Shown: positions 15,201 through 23,035 of the stretch, in pieces | Layout: every line of letters starts with the position of its first letter | Position numbering within the stretch: position 1 is the stretch's first letter | NCBI GenBank assembly: GCA_016297555.1 | Contig: JAEDGK010000018.1 | Location: 1 to 25,017 of the forward strand | Source: Clostridiaceae bacterium | GTDB lineage: Bacteria > Bacillota > Clostridia > Oscillospirales > Acutalibacteraceae | Reading direction: 5' to 3' | Length of the DNA stretch: 25,017 bases | The notes under the pieces: model-generated | What the model was told of the DNA's origin: nothing | Seen by the model: the letters and a program-made list of their open reading frames with translations, nothing else | Database searches by the model: none | Position numbers and translations under genes: made by a program

Positions 15201-15613
15201 CCCTGCGGCTTAAAAAATGCGCCATGAACGGCATTGTGCTTGATGACCCCGAGGTTGTTTTGGCAATGGATAAGAGCGGAGCGGGAATTTTTGTGCCCGC
15301 CAAATTCAAAAAAGGCGAGCTTAGCGGCTCATTAATCGGGCTGAAACAGCTTGCCGCGCTCAAAAAGAAGGCGGACGGCGTGCTTTTGGAAATGGCGCAG
15401 GCTCTGCACGGCGGCGAAATCCCCGCAATCCCCGCAGTCGGAAAAAGCTATAAAAATGTTTGCGAATACTGCGATTATAAATCCGTTTGCTCCTATGAGG
15501 ACGATATCCCCGTCAGGGAGCTTATCGACAGCGACATAAAAACCGTGCTTGAAAATTTGGAGAGAGGAGATGACAGCGATGAAGTGGACGGACGATCAGC
15601 AAAAAGCCATTGA
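12212..15613 (+). CDS. addB: ATP-dependent helicase/nuclease subunit B
   Basis: 1133 aa. AddB pairs with AddA to process double-strand DNA ends for recombination; it cuts one strand and takes part in Chi recognition. The N-terminus holds a Walker A motif, ARAGGGKTT (residues 7-15). The C-terminal RecB-type nuclease domain shows IVDYKSSG (about 928-935, catalytic D930 and K932). Four cysteines for an iron-sulfur cluster are in place: C774 in FYKCPFAYFC, and C1084, C1087 and C1093 in CEYCDYKSVC. The CxxC-x5-C spacing is the same as that known for Bacillus AddB. It has its own promoter and is followed by addA with a 35-base overlap, so the two are cotranscribed. Confidence 0.95.
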   Translation: MLYLILARAGGGKTTHIMNLIGQFSEGGYKKITLIVPEQFSFMSEKIMLGKIGAAAMADIDVHSFTSLGEKLVGKPALHERRRLDDSSKAALMALALESVADKLSLYGKHIGRKSVITEFAALSTEFKQNSISTDSVRLALADAPDSLLKMKLNDIIAVLDAYDAMTATSRFNPDDLLDELCEAEELDDYFKDRLVFIDAFRGFTAQEYKVIGRMLGKAKAVYVTLCTDNLENSDDETDLFAHTKRTAHRLIELAKKNGVSVAKPQYLSMRSKFNNFPPKFTRYASPELAALERELFSPAPNVYEESCDGITLCTAQDIYAECEYIACTAKKLIRENGLRCRDIAVIARDSSAYEAPLRSALKKCGISVFEDSRQPVDASPVVALVSSAVGIAASGFSTEAVLRYLKTELAGFNEKEISDIENYCFLWKISGSEWLGDWSQNPKGFGAEAGEEEEAELEYLNGLRKRIVLPLCTLRENLKDTTGEKAASAIYEFLEKINAAENLRSLASELLKNGETGLALELDRLWNVVTDILENIETVMRGRNVTARAVCDMLELMLGVQTVGSLPQGLDEITIGSADRIRTVAPRVVFIAGANNGVFPAVPSSGSALTDKDRRKMSEMGIELSGFGEYKLAEEKLIAYNAFCCASEKLYVCCPERGAGGEQLSPSELYTKIKTLFPLCREVNAGEENGLYFVESKATAFEQLAKSKRERGVLYASLNEFFKDDCEYSGKIAALERASGGRDFKIKDKDAARALFGSDMYISASRVESFYKCPFAYFCRYGIKAMPRAVAELDPMQRGNAVHYALERLLAEHSREQLLQMSRSDLLDYFRALLGEYLMTRLDGEHRSERFIHIFNKLISSVCDVSQRLIAELSQSEFVPVDFELKIGSDGEIPPYEVKSGEGRIVISGAVDRVDEAVINGKKYIRIVDYKSSGKDFALSDVVQGLNMQMLIYLFALWSGGECKYGEFTPAGVLYYPAKSPLVSAERGMSDDEIEALRLKKCAMNGIVLDDPEVVLAMDKSGAGIFVPAKFKKGELSGSLIGLKQLAALKKKADGVLLEMAQALHGGEIPAIPAVGKSYKNVCEYCDYKSVCSYEDDIPVRELIDSDIKTVLENLERGDDSDEVDGRSAKSH

Positions 15614-18600
15614 CGGGCGCGGCGGCACTCTGCTTGTCAGCGCGGCGGCAGGCTCGGGCAAAACCGCGGTGCTTGTTGAAAGAGTTATCAGGCGGATATG
15701 CGATGCGGAAAATCCCTGCGGTATCGAAAATCTCCTTATCGTTACTTTTACAAACGCGGCGGCGGCGCAGATGAGAGAAAAAATTCAGGCGGCAATCGCA
15801 AAGAAAATTGCAGAAAATCCTGCCGACAGGCAGCTTCGCCGTCAGCAGCTTATGCTGCCCTGCGCTAACATATGCACCATAGATTCATTCTGCATATCCC
15901 TTGTCAGAGAAAATTTTCACGCTCTCGGAATTGCTCCCGATTTCGGCTTGCTTGACGAGGGCAAGCTCGGCATACTGCGAGGAAAAGCGGTAAACTCCGT
16001 TGTTGACGGGCTTTATGAAAACCCGAGCGACAGTTTTTTGAAGCTCTGCGAGCTGATAAGCGACACAAGGGATGACAAAAAACTCGTTGAAGCCATATTG
16101 AAGCTTTATTCGCTTTCACGCGCATATCCGTTTCCCGAGCGGTGGCTTCGCTCGCTTGCCGAGGAATTTGAAAATCCGTGTGCTCCCGAAGAAAGCCCTT
16201 GGGGCAGAATTATTATAAACTATGCAATCGAGCTTGTATGCTCCTGCGTTTCCGACGCCGAGCACTGCATTTCATTGCTTGCCGCAGAGCCGGAGCTTGA
16301 AGCTAAATACAGACCTGCATTTGAAAGTGACAGAGCGGAGCTTGAACGATTGCTCGATTCGCTTTCGGGCGACGGATGGAACGATATAATAAAAGCCTGT
16401 GCAGAAACGGCGTTTGTGAAAATGAATGGCGCTCCGCGCGGCTATGAGAGCGCCGTAAAGGAAATTTGCAAGAGCACGAGAGATGAATACAAGAAAAGGA
16501 TAGGCAGCCTTTCAAAAATAATGTGTGTCGGTGCGGGCGAGCACAGAGAGGATATTAAAACTCTTGCGCCGATAATCCGCGAGCTTGTGAACGCCGTTCT
16601 GAAATTCGATGAAGAATTTTCCGCGCTCAAAGCGGAGGAAAACGGAGCGGATTTTTCCGACACTCTCCATCTTGCCTTAAAGCTTCTTGTTGAGCCGACC
16701 GACGGCGGATATAACAGAACTCCGCTTGCAATCGCGCTTTCGGAGAATTACGCCGAAATCCTTGTTGACGAATATCAGGATGTCAACAAGGCTCAGGATA
16801 TGATATTCAGCGCGGTTTCCCGCTCCGAAAACAACCTTTTTATGGTCGGCGATGTTAAGCAGAGCATTTACCGTTTCAGGCAGGCGATGCCGGAAATTTT
16901 CCTCCAAAGAAGAAACGGACTGTCCGAATACAGCGAGGGCAATTATCCCGCCAAGGTAACGCTCGGCAAGAATTTCAGAAGTCGCTCGGGAGTTACGGAA
17001 ACGGTCAATTTCATTTTCAGCGCGCTGATGAGCCGTGACGCGGGCGGGCTCGATTATGATAAAAACGAATATCTCGAAGCCGCCGCGCCCTACCCCGAGC
17101 ATAATGAGGCGGACGCGCAGGTTTGCTTGATAGAGGCGGAAAAAGACGATTTTCTTGCCGCGCAGGCAAGATATGCCGCAGATTATATCGAAAGCGCCGT
17201 TGCATCGGGAATGACCTTCACGAGCGGCGGCGAACAGAAAAAGGCGGCTTACGGCGATTTCTGTATTTTGCTCAGAAGCGTTAAAAACAGCTCTGCGCCG
17301 TTTGTTGCGGAGTTTAATGCGAGAGGAATTCCCGTGAGCTGTGAGGCGGAGAGCGGATTTCTCTCATCTCCCGAGATAATGTTTATGACTTCGTTGCTGA
17401 AAATCATTGATAACCCTGCCGATGATATCCCTCTTACGGCGGTTATGCTTTCGCCCGCTTTCGGCTTTGAGCCCGACGAGCTTGCCCGTATGAGAGCCGA
17501 TTTGCGTAAAGGCTCGGTTTATCAATGCCTGACCTTTGCGGCGGATAACGGCAACCGCAAAGCCGCCGATTTCCTTGAAAGAATAAGGGCAATGCGCCAT
17601 ATTGCCGTTACGGTCGGCGCAGGCGAGCTTGTTCGCCGCCTGATTGAAGAAACGGGCTGCGGCGCAATAGTCGGCGCAATGAAGGACAGCGAAAGGCGCA
17701 GAAAAAATCTTAACGGCTTCATTGACCTTGCCAATAAATACGAAAGCGTGGGTCAAAAGGGAATTTCGGGCTTTATCAGATATATTGACGGAATTACCGA
17801 AAACGGCGGCGACGCCGCGCAGGGAGGCTCCGAGTCAGACTCCGCGGACTGCGTTAAAATAATGACTATCCATAAAAGCAAGGGGCTTGAATTTCCCGTT
17901 TGCTTTATCGGAGCGTGCGAAAAGAAATACGGCGATTTCTTCCTGAAAGAGGATTTGCTCATAGCCGCAGAGAGCGGAATAGGAATAAGAGCCTGCAAGG
18001 GCGCGGCAAAATATGACACCTTGCCGAGAATTGCCGCCGTTATCGAAACAAAAAGAGCGGAGCATTCCGAGGAGCTTCGCGTTCTCTATGTCGCTTTAAC
18101 CAGAGCAAAGGAAAAGCTTATTATGCTTGCGTCTTCTCAGGATTGGAGCAAGGAGCTTTCAAAGATTGCGGCGGGAATAAGAGAAGAAAAGCTGATAAAT
18201 CCGTTTACCGTTGTGAATTTTCACAGCTATGCCGAGTGTATTCTTTCTGCGCTTATAAGGCATCCCGATGCCCATACGCTCAGGAATGCGGCGGGAATTT
18301 CCGCATCGGTTGCTCTGCCCTGCGCCGCAAGGCTTGAAACTCAAATAATAGCCGCCGCCGCTCCCCGCGAGGAGCAGGAGGAACCTGCTCAGGCTTTGCC
18401 CGACGCCGCGACGGTTGAAGAAATCAAAAAGCGAGCGGCTTATGTTTATCCTTATTCCGCGCTTGACGGCATTGTGGCAAAGCGAATTGCTTCAAAGCTT
18501 GACGATGAGGAGATAGGCGGAGAGTATTTTGCCTCCCGCCGACCCGCCTTTGTCGGCAAAGACAGGCTGACCCCTGCCCAGAGAGGCACGGCAACTCACC

Positions 18601-19076
18601 GCTTTATGCAGTATGCCGATTATAAAAAAGCGAAAGAGAATGTCGGCGCGGAGCTTGAACGCCTTGTTGAGCAGGGAATGCTGACCGAGGAGGAGAGCCG
18701 CGTGGTTGATAAAAAAGCCGTTTCCGATTTCTTTTCGGGAAGCCTCGCAAAGCGGATAATGAATGCCGAAAGAGTATATAAAGAATATGCGTTTACTGCG
18801 GCGGTTCCGCTTGCGGAAATGGAGCCGTCCGTGCCCGAAAGCGAGGCGCGCGGCGAGAGCATAATCATTGAGGGCGTTGCCGACTGCGCGTTTGTTGAAG
18901 GCGGAGAGCTTGTAATCGTTGATTTCAAAACCGATAAAGCGTCAAGCGCAGAAGAGCTTGCGGATAAATATAAGGAGCAGCTTTCGGTTTACCGCAGATG
19001 CCTTGCAGAGGTTATAGGACTGCCCGTTAAACAGACGGTTATTTATTCGTTTAAGCTCGGCGAAATCGAAGTATAA
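15579..19076 (+). CDS. addA: ATP-dependent helicase/nuclease subunit A
   Basis: 1165 aa from the ATG at 15579. AddA is the UvrD-type 3'-5' helicase plus nuclease partner of AddB. It shows the Q motif WTDDQQKAI (3-11), Walker A AAGSGKT (23-29), Walker B DEYQD (397-401), GDVKQSIYRFRQ, TIHKSKGLEFPV and motif VI VALTRAKEKL. The C-terminal nuclease domain has IVDFKTDK (about 1113-1120, with D1115 and K1117) and QLSVYRR. In-frame alternatives are TTG 15549 and ATG 15570. I chose 15579 because GAGAGGAG (15562-15569) ends nine bases before it, while it abuts 15570, and MKWTDDQQ matches the family start. The ribosome binding site and start lie inside the end of addB. Confidence 0.95.
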   Translation: MKWTDDQQKAIDGRGGTLLVSAAAGSGKTAVLVERVIRRICDAENPCGIENLLIVTFTNAAAAQMREKIQAAIAKKIAENPADRQLRRQQLMLPCANICTIDSFCISLVRENFHALGIAPDFGLLDEGKLGILRGKAVNSVVDGLYENPSDSFLKLCELISDTRDDKKLVEAILKLYSLSRAYPFPERWLRSLAEEFENPCAPEESPWGRIIINYAIELVCSCVSDAEHCISLLAAEPELEAKYRPAFESDRAELERLLDSLSGDGWNDIIKACAETAFVKMNGAPRGYESAVKEICKSTRDEYKKRIGSLSKIMCVGAGEHREDIKTLAPIIRELVNAVLKFDEEFSALKAEENGADFSDTLHLALKLLVEPTDGGYNRTPLAIALSENYAEILVDEYQDVNKAQDMIFSAVSRSENNLFMVGDVKQSIYRFRQAMPEIFLQRRNGLSEYSEGNYPAKVTLGKNFRSRSGVTETVNFIFSALMSRDAGGLDYDKNEYLEAAAPYPEHNEADAQVCLIEAEKDDFLAAQARYAADYIESAVASGMTFTSGGEQKKAAYGDFCILLRSVKNSSAPFVAEFNARGIPVSCEAESGFLSSPEIMFMTSLLKIIDNPADDIPLTAVMLSPAFGFEPDELARMRADLRKGSVYQCLTFAADNGNRKAADFLERIRAMRHIAVTVGAGELVRRLIEETGCGAIVGAMKDSERRRKNLNGFIDLANKYESVGQKGISGFIRYIDGITENGGDAAQGGSESDSADCVKIMTIHKSKGLEFPVCFIGACEKKYGDFFLKEDLLIAAESGIGIRACKGAAKYDTLPRIAAVIETKRAEHSEELRVLYVALTRAKEKLIMLASSQDWSKELSKIAAGIREEKLINPFTVVNFHSYAECILSALIRHPDAHTLRNAAGISASVALPCAARLETQIIAAAAPREEQEEPAQALPDAATVEEIKKRAAYVYPYSALDGIVAKRIASKLDDEEIGGEYFASRRPAFVGKDRLTPAQRGTATHRFMQYADYKKAKENVGAELERLVEQGMLTEEESRVVDKKAVSDFFSGSLAKRIMNAERVYKEYAFTAAVPLAEMEPSVPESEARGESIIIEGVADCAFVEGGELVIVDFKTDKASSAEELADKYKEQLSVYRRCLAEVIGLPVKQTVIYSFKLGEIEV

Positions 19077-19095
19077 AAATTTTTTAAAAAAGGTC

Positions 19096-19124
19096 TTGCT
19101 TTTTTTGTGCGCGTGTGATAAAAT
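19096..19124 (+). promoter_or_regulatory. Sigma-A promoter of rpmE
   Basis: TTGCTT (19096-19101), a 17-base spacer and TAAAAT (19119-19124). It lies just after the addA stop and an A/T-rich stretch with no clear terminator hairpin. Confidence 0.6.
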
Positions 19125-19167
19125 TCCCTTGTTATGTTTATGGATATACCGAAAGAGGTGACATTAG

Positions 19168-19377
19168 ATGAAGGAAGGAATCCATCCTAAGTACGAAAAG
19201 ACCGTTATCCGCTGTGCTTGCGGTGAGGTTATCGAAACCGGTTCAACCAAAGAAAATATCCGCGTTGATATTTGCTCAAAATGCCATCCGTTCTTTACAG
19301 GTAAGCAGAAGCTCGTTGATACCGGCGGACGCGTTGATCGTTTCAACAAGCGTTTCAATCTTAACAACAACAAATAA
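19168..19377 (+). CDS. rpmE: Ribosomal protein bL31, zinc-binding type
   Basis: 69 aa, a component of the 50S subunit near the central protuberance. It begins MKEGIHPKYEKTVIRCACG and carries the four zinc-ligand cysteines C16, C18, C36 and C39 (CAC and CSKC). It is therefore the zinc-containing form rather than the cysteine-free paralogue made under zinc starvation. VDTGGRVDRFNKRF near the end is the conserved rRNA-contact region. An AGAGGTG ribosome binding site lies eight bases before the ATG. It has its own promoter and terminator. Confidence 0.97.
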   Translation: MKEGIHPKYEKTVIRCACGEVIETGSTKENIRVDICSKCHPFFTGKQKLVDTGGRVDRFNKRFNLNNNK

Positions 19378-19387
19378 GAGCAAAATG

Positions 19388-19410
19388 AGCGGCGCATTCT
19401 GTGCGCCGCT
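19388..19410 (+). terminator. Terminator after rpmE
   Basis: AGCGGCGCA (19388-19396) pairs with TGCGCCGCT (19402-19410) around a 5-base loop. TTGCTTATGCTTTTG follows, an interrupted U tract. The YigZ gene begins 33 bases later with no evident promoter, so partial read-through is likely. Confidence 0.7.
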
Positions 19411-19443
19411 TTGCTTATGCTTTTGATTTGAGCGAGGTGGAGT

Positions 19444-20067
19444 ATGAACAGCTATAAAACCGTCAGAAAAGCCGCAAGTGATGAATATATCGTCAAAAAA
19501 TCCCGCTTTATCGGTCACATTGCTCCCGTAACAACAGCGGAGCAGGCGCTTGAATTTATAGCGGCGGTGAGCAAAAAGCATTGGGACGCAACCCACAATG
19601 TTTATGCCTACATTCTGAGAGAGGGCGGAATAAAAAGATATTCCGATGACGGCGAGCCGCAGGGCACGGCGGGAATTCCCACTCTTGATGTGCTTGAAAA
19701 ATCGGGGGTTACGGACTGCGCCGTTGTTGTGACGCGCTATTTCGGCGGCATAATGCTCGGCGCGGGCGGGCTTGTGAGAGCTTATTCACACTCTGCGTCC
19801 ATCGCCGTTGCCGCGGGCGGAATTGTTACCAGGGCAATGTGCGCCGGACTTAAAGTTACCTGCGACTATTATTTTTACGGCAAGCTGTCCTCACTTGTGC
19901 CCGAGAGCGGCGGAGTTATTGAGGACACGGTTTTTGAAGATAATGTTACGCTGATTTTCCGACTGCCGCTCGAGCTTGTTGACGGATTTAACGCAAAGCT
20001 CATCGATGTGAGCAACGGCAGATACAGAGCTGAAAAGACCGATGAATTCTTTGCCGATGTGGATTGA
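19444..20067 (+). CDS. YigZ / IMPACT family protein
   Basis: 207 aa. The N-terminal UPF0029 (IMPACT) domain covers about residues 1-125 and shows ATHNVYAY, SDDGEPQGTAGIP (67-79) and VVVTRYFGGIMLGAGGLVRA (94-113), the family signatures. The C-terminal DUF1949 domain follows (about 135-200). The eukaryotic relative IMPACT regulates GCN2. Bacterial members are widely conserved, but their role is not settled, with links to ribosomes or proteolysis proposed. An AGGTGGAG ribosome binding site precedes the ATG. It sits between a ribosomal-protein gene and the dgt-dnaG-rpoD group on the same strand. The 150-base gap after it contains a possible promoter. Confidence 0.92.
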   Translation: MNSYKTVRKAASDEYIVKKSRFIGHIAPVTTAEQALEFIAAVSKKHWDATHNVYAYILREGGIKRYSDDGEPQGTAGIPTLDVLEKSGVTDCAVVVTRYFGGIMLGAGGLVRAYSHSASIAVAAGGIVTRAMCAGLKVTCDYYFYGKLSSLVPESGGVIEDTVFEDNVTLIFRLPLELVDGFNAKLIDVSNGRYRAEKTDEFFADVD

Positions 20068-20116
20068 TAACCGCGAGGCAAAAGTTTACAAAATGTTCAC
20101 AATTTTTTTGCAGGAA

Positions 20117-20145
20117 TCGACGGTTTTTCTGCGTATCGGTATATT
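20117..20145 (+). promoter_or_regulatory. Possible promoter of the dgt-dnaG-rpoD group
   Basis: TCGACG (20117-20122, 4 of 6 matches), a 17-base spacer and TATATT (20140-20145, 5 of 6). It is the best candidate in the 150-base gap before the dGTPase-like gene but weaker than the other promoters here. The leader that follows also has AAAGGCA and TGCCTTT arms about 40 bases apart. Confidence 0.35.
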
Positions 20146-20217
20146 GAAAGGCAAAGCAAAAAAGAAAAGTAAGTTTTAAATAGTTTTTCTGCCTTTTAAG
20201 AAAGGAATGGTCAAAAA

Positions 20218-21234
20218 ATGAAAACCATTCGTGAAAGTGCCTGTGAAAGAGAAAAGGAGATACTTTCTCCGAGAGCGGCTTTTGCCTCGGAGAGCAAGGG
20301 AAGGCTCAGACCCGAGGAGGAGTGCCCCGTCCGAACCGCGTTTCAGCGCGACAGGGACAGGATTATTCATTGCAGCTCTTTCCGCCGCCTGAAGCATAAA
20401 ACGCAGGTTTTTCTTTCTCCCGAGGGAGATTATTACCGCACGCGCCTGACCCACACCTTGGAGGTTTCTCAGATTGCGCGCACAATCGCGGGAGCGCTTT
20501 TGCTTAACTGCGATTTAACCGAGGCAATCGCCTTGGGTCACGATTTGGGGCATACCCCATTCGGTCACGCGGGCGAAAGAGCGCTTAATGCGGTCTGCCC
20601 CGTCGGCTTCAAGCATTATGCTCAAAGCCTGCGAGTTGTTGACCTTCTTGAAAAGGACGGCAAAGGGCTTAATCTGACCTTTGAGGTGCGAAACGGAATT
20701 GAACGCCACACAAACGGCGAGCCTGCCGCAACGCTTGAGGGCAGAATTGTCAGGCTTGCGGACAGAATTGCTTACATAAATCACGATATAGACGACGCCA
20801 CAATAGCGGGCATAATGTGCGAGGAGGATATCCCCCTTGCCATTCGCAACGAGCTTGGTCATTCAAAGAGCGCACGCATTAACACTCTCGTTTTAAGCTG
20901 TATCAATAACAGCACAGACGATATTTGTCTGGAAAAAGGCGTGGCTGAGGTGTTTGACGAGCTGCATAAATTTATGTTTGAAAAGGTTTATACCAACCCC
21001 GCCTGCAAGAGCGAGGAAAGCAAGGCAATCGATATGATACAGCGGCTTTATTTCCATTTTGCGGAGAAGCCGGAGGATTTGCCGCCGCAGTTTAAGACGA
21101 TTGCCGACAGGGACGGCGCTCAGATAGCCGCCTGTGATTTTATAGCGGGAATGACTGACAGATACGCCGTCAGAATTTTCAACGAGCTTTATGTTCCCAA
21201 AGCATGGAGCGAGCAAAACGATATTTTTTCATAA
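20218..21234 (+). CDS. dgt: dGTPase-like HD-domain triphosphohydrolase
   Basis: 338 aa. Family enzymes hydrolyse dGTP or other dNTPs to the nucleoside and triphosphate and help control dNTP pools in the cytoplasm. The N-terminal block RDRDRIIHCSSFRRLKHKTQ (45-64) is typical. HD-domain metal residues are H79 in RLTHTLEVSQ, H108-D109 in GHDLGHTPFGH and D182 in RLADRIAYINHD. The length fits the shorter type-2 dGTPase-like proteins, not the ~500-aa E. coli Dgt, so dGTP preference is not certain. An AAAGGAATGG ribosome binding site precedes the ATG. The gene is 34 bases ahead of dnaG and probably cotranscribed, linking dNTP supply to replication initiation (inference). Confidence 0.9.
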   Translation: MKTIRESACEREKEILSPRAAFASESKGRLRPEEECPVRTAFQRDRDRIIHCSSFRRLKHKTQVFLSPEGDYYRTRLTHTLEVSQIARTIAGALLLNCDLTEAIALGHDLGHTPFGHAGERALNAVCPVGFKHYAQSLRVVDLLEKDGKGLNLTFEVRNGIERHTNGEPAATLEGRIVRLADRIAYINHDIDDATIAGIMCEEDIPLAIRNELGHSKSARINTLVLSCINNSTDDICLEKGVAEVFDELHKFMFEKVYTNPACKSEESKAIDMIQRLYFHFAEKPEDLPPQFKTIADRDGAQIAACDFIAGMTDRYAVRIFNELYVPKAWSEQNDIFS

Positions 21235-21268
21235 GATTATTTAAGTCTTTCGGAAAGGGGGCGGGTTT

Positions 21269-23017
21269 TTGAAAATAAGCGAAAGATTTATTCAGGAGCT
21301 TTTGGAAAAGGTTGATATTGAGCAGGTTGTTTCTCCCTATGTCAATCTTAAACGCAGAGGTAAAACACTTGTGGGTCTTTGCCCTTTTCATAACGAAAAA
21401 ACTCCGTCCTTTACCGTCTATCCCGAAAGCCATTCATTTTATTGCTTCGGCTGCGGCGCGGGCGGCGATGTTATCAGCTTTGTTCGGCGAATGGAAAATC
21501 TCGATTATGTTGAAGCGGTTAAATCCGTTGCTCAGCTTGCGGGAGTTTCCATGCCCGAGGACGGCTATGACGATTCGCTCTCAAAGCAGAGAATGAGGCT
21601 TCTCGGCGCAAACCGCGAGGCGGCGCGCTTCTTCAACGCCTGCCTTTTTGAGCCTGAAAACAGGCACGCGCTCGATTATTTCCTTAACAGAGGGCTGACG
21701 GTCAACACAATCCGCCGTTTCGGGCTGGGTTATGCTCCCGATGATTGGTGGCGGCTGATAAATCACCTGCGCGAAAAGGGATATACCGAGCAGGAGCTTG
21801 TGCTTGCAAATCTTGCGCGCCGCTCCGATAAAAACGGAAAGGCAAACTATTACGATAATTTCAGAAACCGCGTAATGTTCCCCATAATCGATTTGCGGGG
21901 TAATGTTATTGCTTTCGGCGGCAGAGTTATGGACGATTCAAAGCCGAAATACATAAACACCTCCGATACGCCGGTTTATAAAAAAAGCAACGGCGTTTTT
22001 GCGCTGAATTTTGCAAAAAACGCCAATGACAATAAGCTGATTTTGGTTGAAGGCTATATGGATGTTATAGCGCTCCATCAGGCGGGCTTTACCAATGCGG
22101 TAGCCTGTCTCGGAACGGCGTTCACGAGCGAGCAGGCAAATCTTCTTTCACGCTATGCCGATGAAATTATGATTTGCTATGACAATGACGGAGCGGGCAA
22201 GCAGGCAACGGAGAGAGCGCTTGCCGTGCTCGGAAAAACGGGTCTTAAACTGCGCGTTGTGCAAATGACGGGCGGCAAGGACGCCGATGAGATTATCCGA
22301 AAGCACGGTAAAGAACGCTTTGCCGATTTGCTCAGCGAGGCAGCCAATAAAACGGAATACAGGCTGCTTGAAGAGCGGGCAAAATATAACCTTTCCACCG
22401 ATGACGGCAAGCTCCGCTTCCTTATGTCGGCGGCGCAGATACTTGCCTCCTGCGGAAGCATTGAGCAGGATATTTATGCAAACCGCCTGTCAAACGAGCT
22501 CGGAGTCGGAGTTGACAGCATTAAAGCTCAAATCAAAGCCTCTGCGTCAAAGCTCAGAAGAGCCGAGGAAGCGCGCAGGCGGGAGGAAACTCAAAAAATG
22601 CTGTCGAAAAGCTGCGAGGATAAAAACAATCCCGAAAGAGCGGGAAATATCAGGGCGGCAATAGCGGAGGAAACGCTGATTGCTTCTTTTATGCGAAACC
22701 CTGATTTTTATAATAAATTGAAAGACAAGGTGTCTGCCGAAATTTTTGTAACCTCATTCAACCGCAGGGTGTTTGAATGTCTTGCCGAGGGGCTTGACGG
22801 CGGGTTTGAGCCGTCCCTGAGCCTGTTTTCCGCGTCATTCACGCCCTCCGAAATGGATTCGATTGCAAGAATTTCATTGAAAAAAGAAACGCTTGGAAAT
22901 ACTCTTTCCGAGTGTGAAGACTGCATCAGAGTGCTTAAAGAATGCTCGGAGTCTACGGCGGTTGACGCGGCTGCCGTGAGCGATGAGGAATTTTTGAAGC
23001 TGTTTAAGAAAAAATAA
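21269..23017 (+). CDS. dnaG: DNA primase
   Basis: 582 aa, makes RNA primers for DNA replication. The CHC2 zinc ribbon is C38, H41, C59 and C62 (CPFH and CFGC). The TOPRIM domain has the catalytic glutamate E261 in LVEGYMDVIALHQ and the DxD pair D305/D307 in CYDNDGAG. The RNA-polymerase basic patch region includes NRVMFPIIDLRGNVIAFGGR. The C-terminal helicase-binding part (about 440-582) is poorly conserved, as usual. The start is a TTG at 21269. It is supported by AAAGGGGG seven bases before it and by the conserved N-terminus ISERFIQELLEKVDIEQVV, and no ATG fits. It lies directly ahead of rpoD in the macromolecular-synthesis arrangement, without rpsU. Confidence 0.95.
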   Translation: MKISERFIQELLEKVDIEQVVSPYVNLKRRGKTLVGLCPFHNEKTPSFTVYPESHSFYCFGCGAGGDVISFVRRMENLDYVEAVKSVAQLAGVSMPEDGYDDSLSKQRMRLLGANREAARFFNACLFEPENRHALDYFLNRGLTVNTIRRFGLGYAPDDWWRLINHLREKGYTEQELVLANLARRSDKNGKANYYDNFRNRVMFPIIDLRGNVIAFGGRVMDDSKPKYINTSDTPVYKKSNGVFALNFAKNANDNKLILVEGYMDVIALHQAGFTNAVACLGTAFTSEQANLLSRYADEIMICYDNDGAGKQATERALAVLGKTGLKLRVVQMTGGKDADEIIRKHGKERFADLLSEAANKTEYRLLEERAKYNLSTDDGKLRFLMSAAQILASCGSIEQDIYANRLSNELGVGVDSIKAQIKASASKLRRAEEARRREETQKMLSKSCEDKNNPERAGNIRAAIAEETLIASFMRNPDFYNKLKDKVSAEIFVTSFNRRVFECLAEGLDGGFEPSLSLFSASFTPSEMDSIARISLKKETLGNTLSECEDCIRVLKECSESTAVDAAAVSDEEFLKLFKKK

Positions 23018-23035
23018 TTTTTGGGATGTGATGTT

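Noticed and set aside
20098..20112. T-rich stretch after the YigZ gene as a terminator
   Set aside because: No stable hairpin precedes the T run, so it is not a rho-independent terminator.
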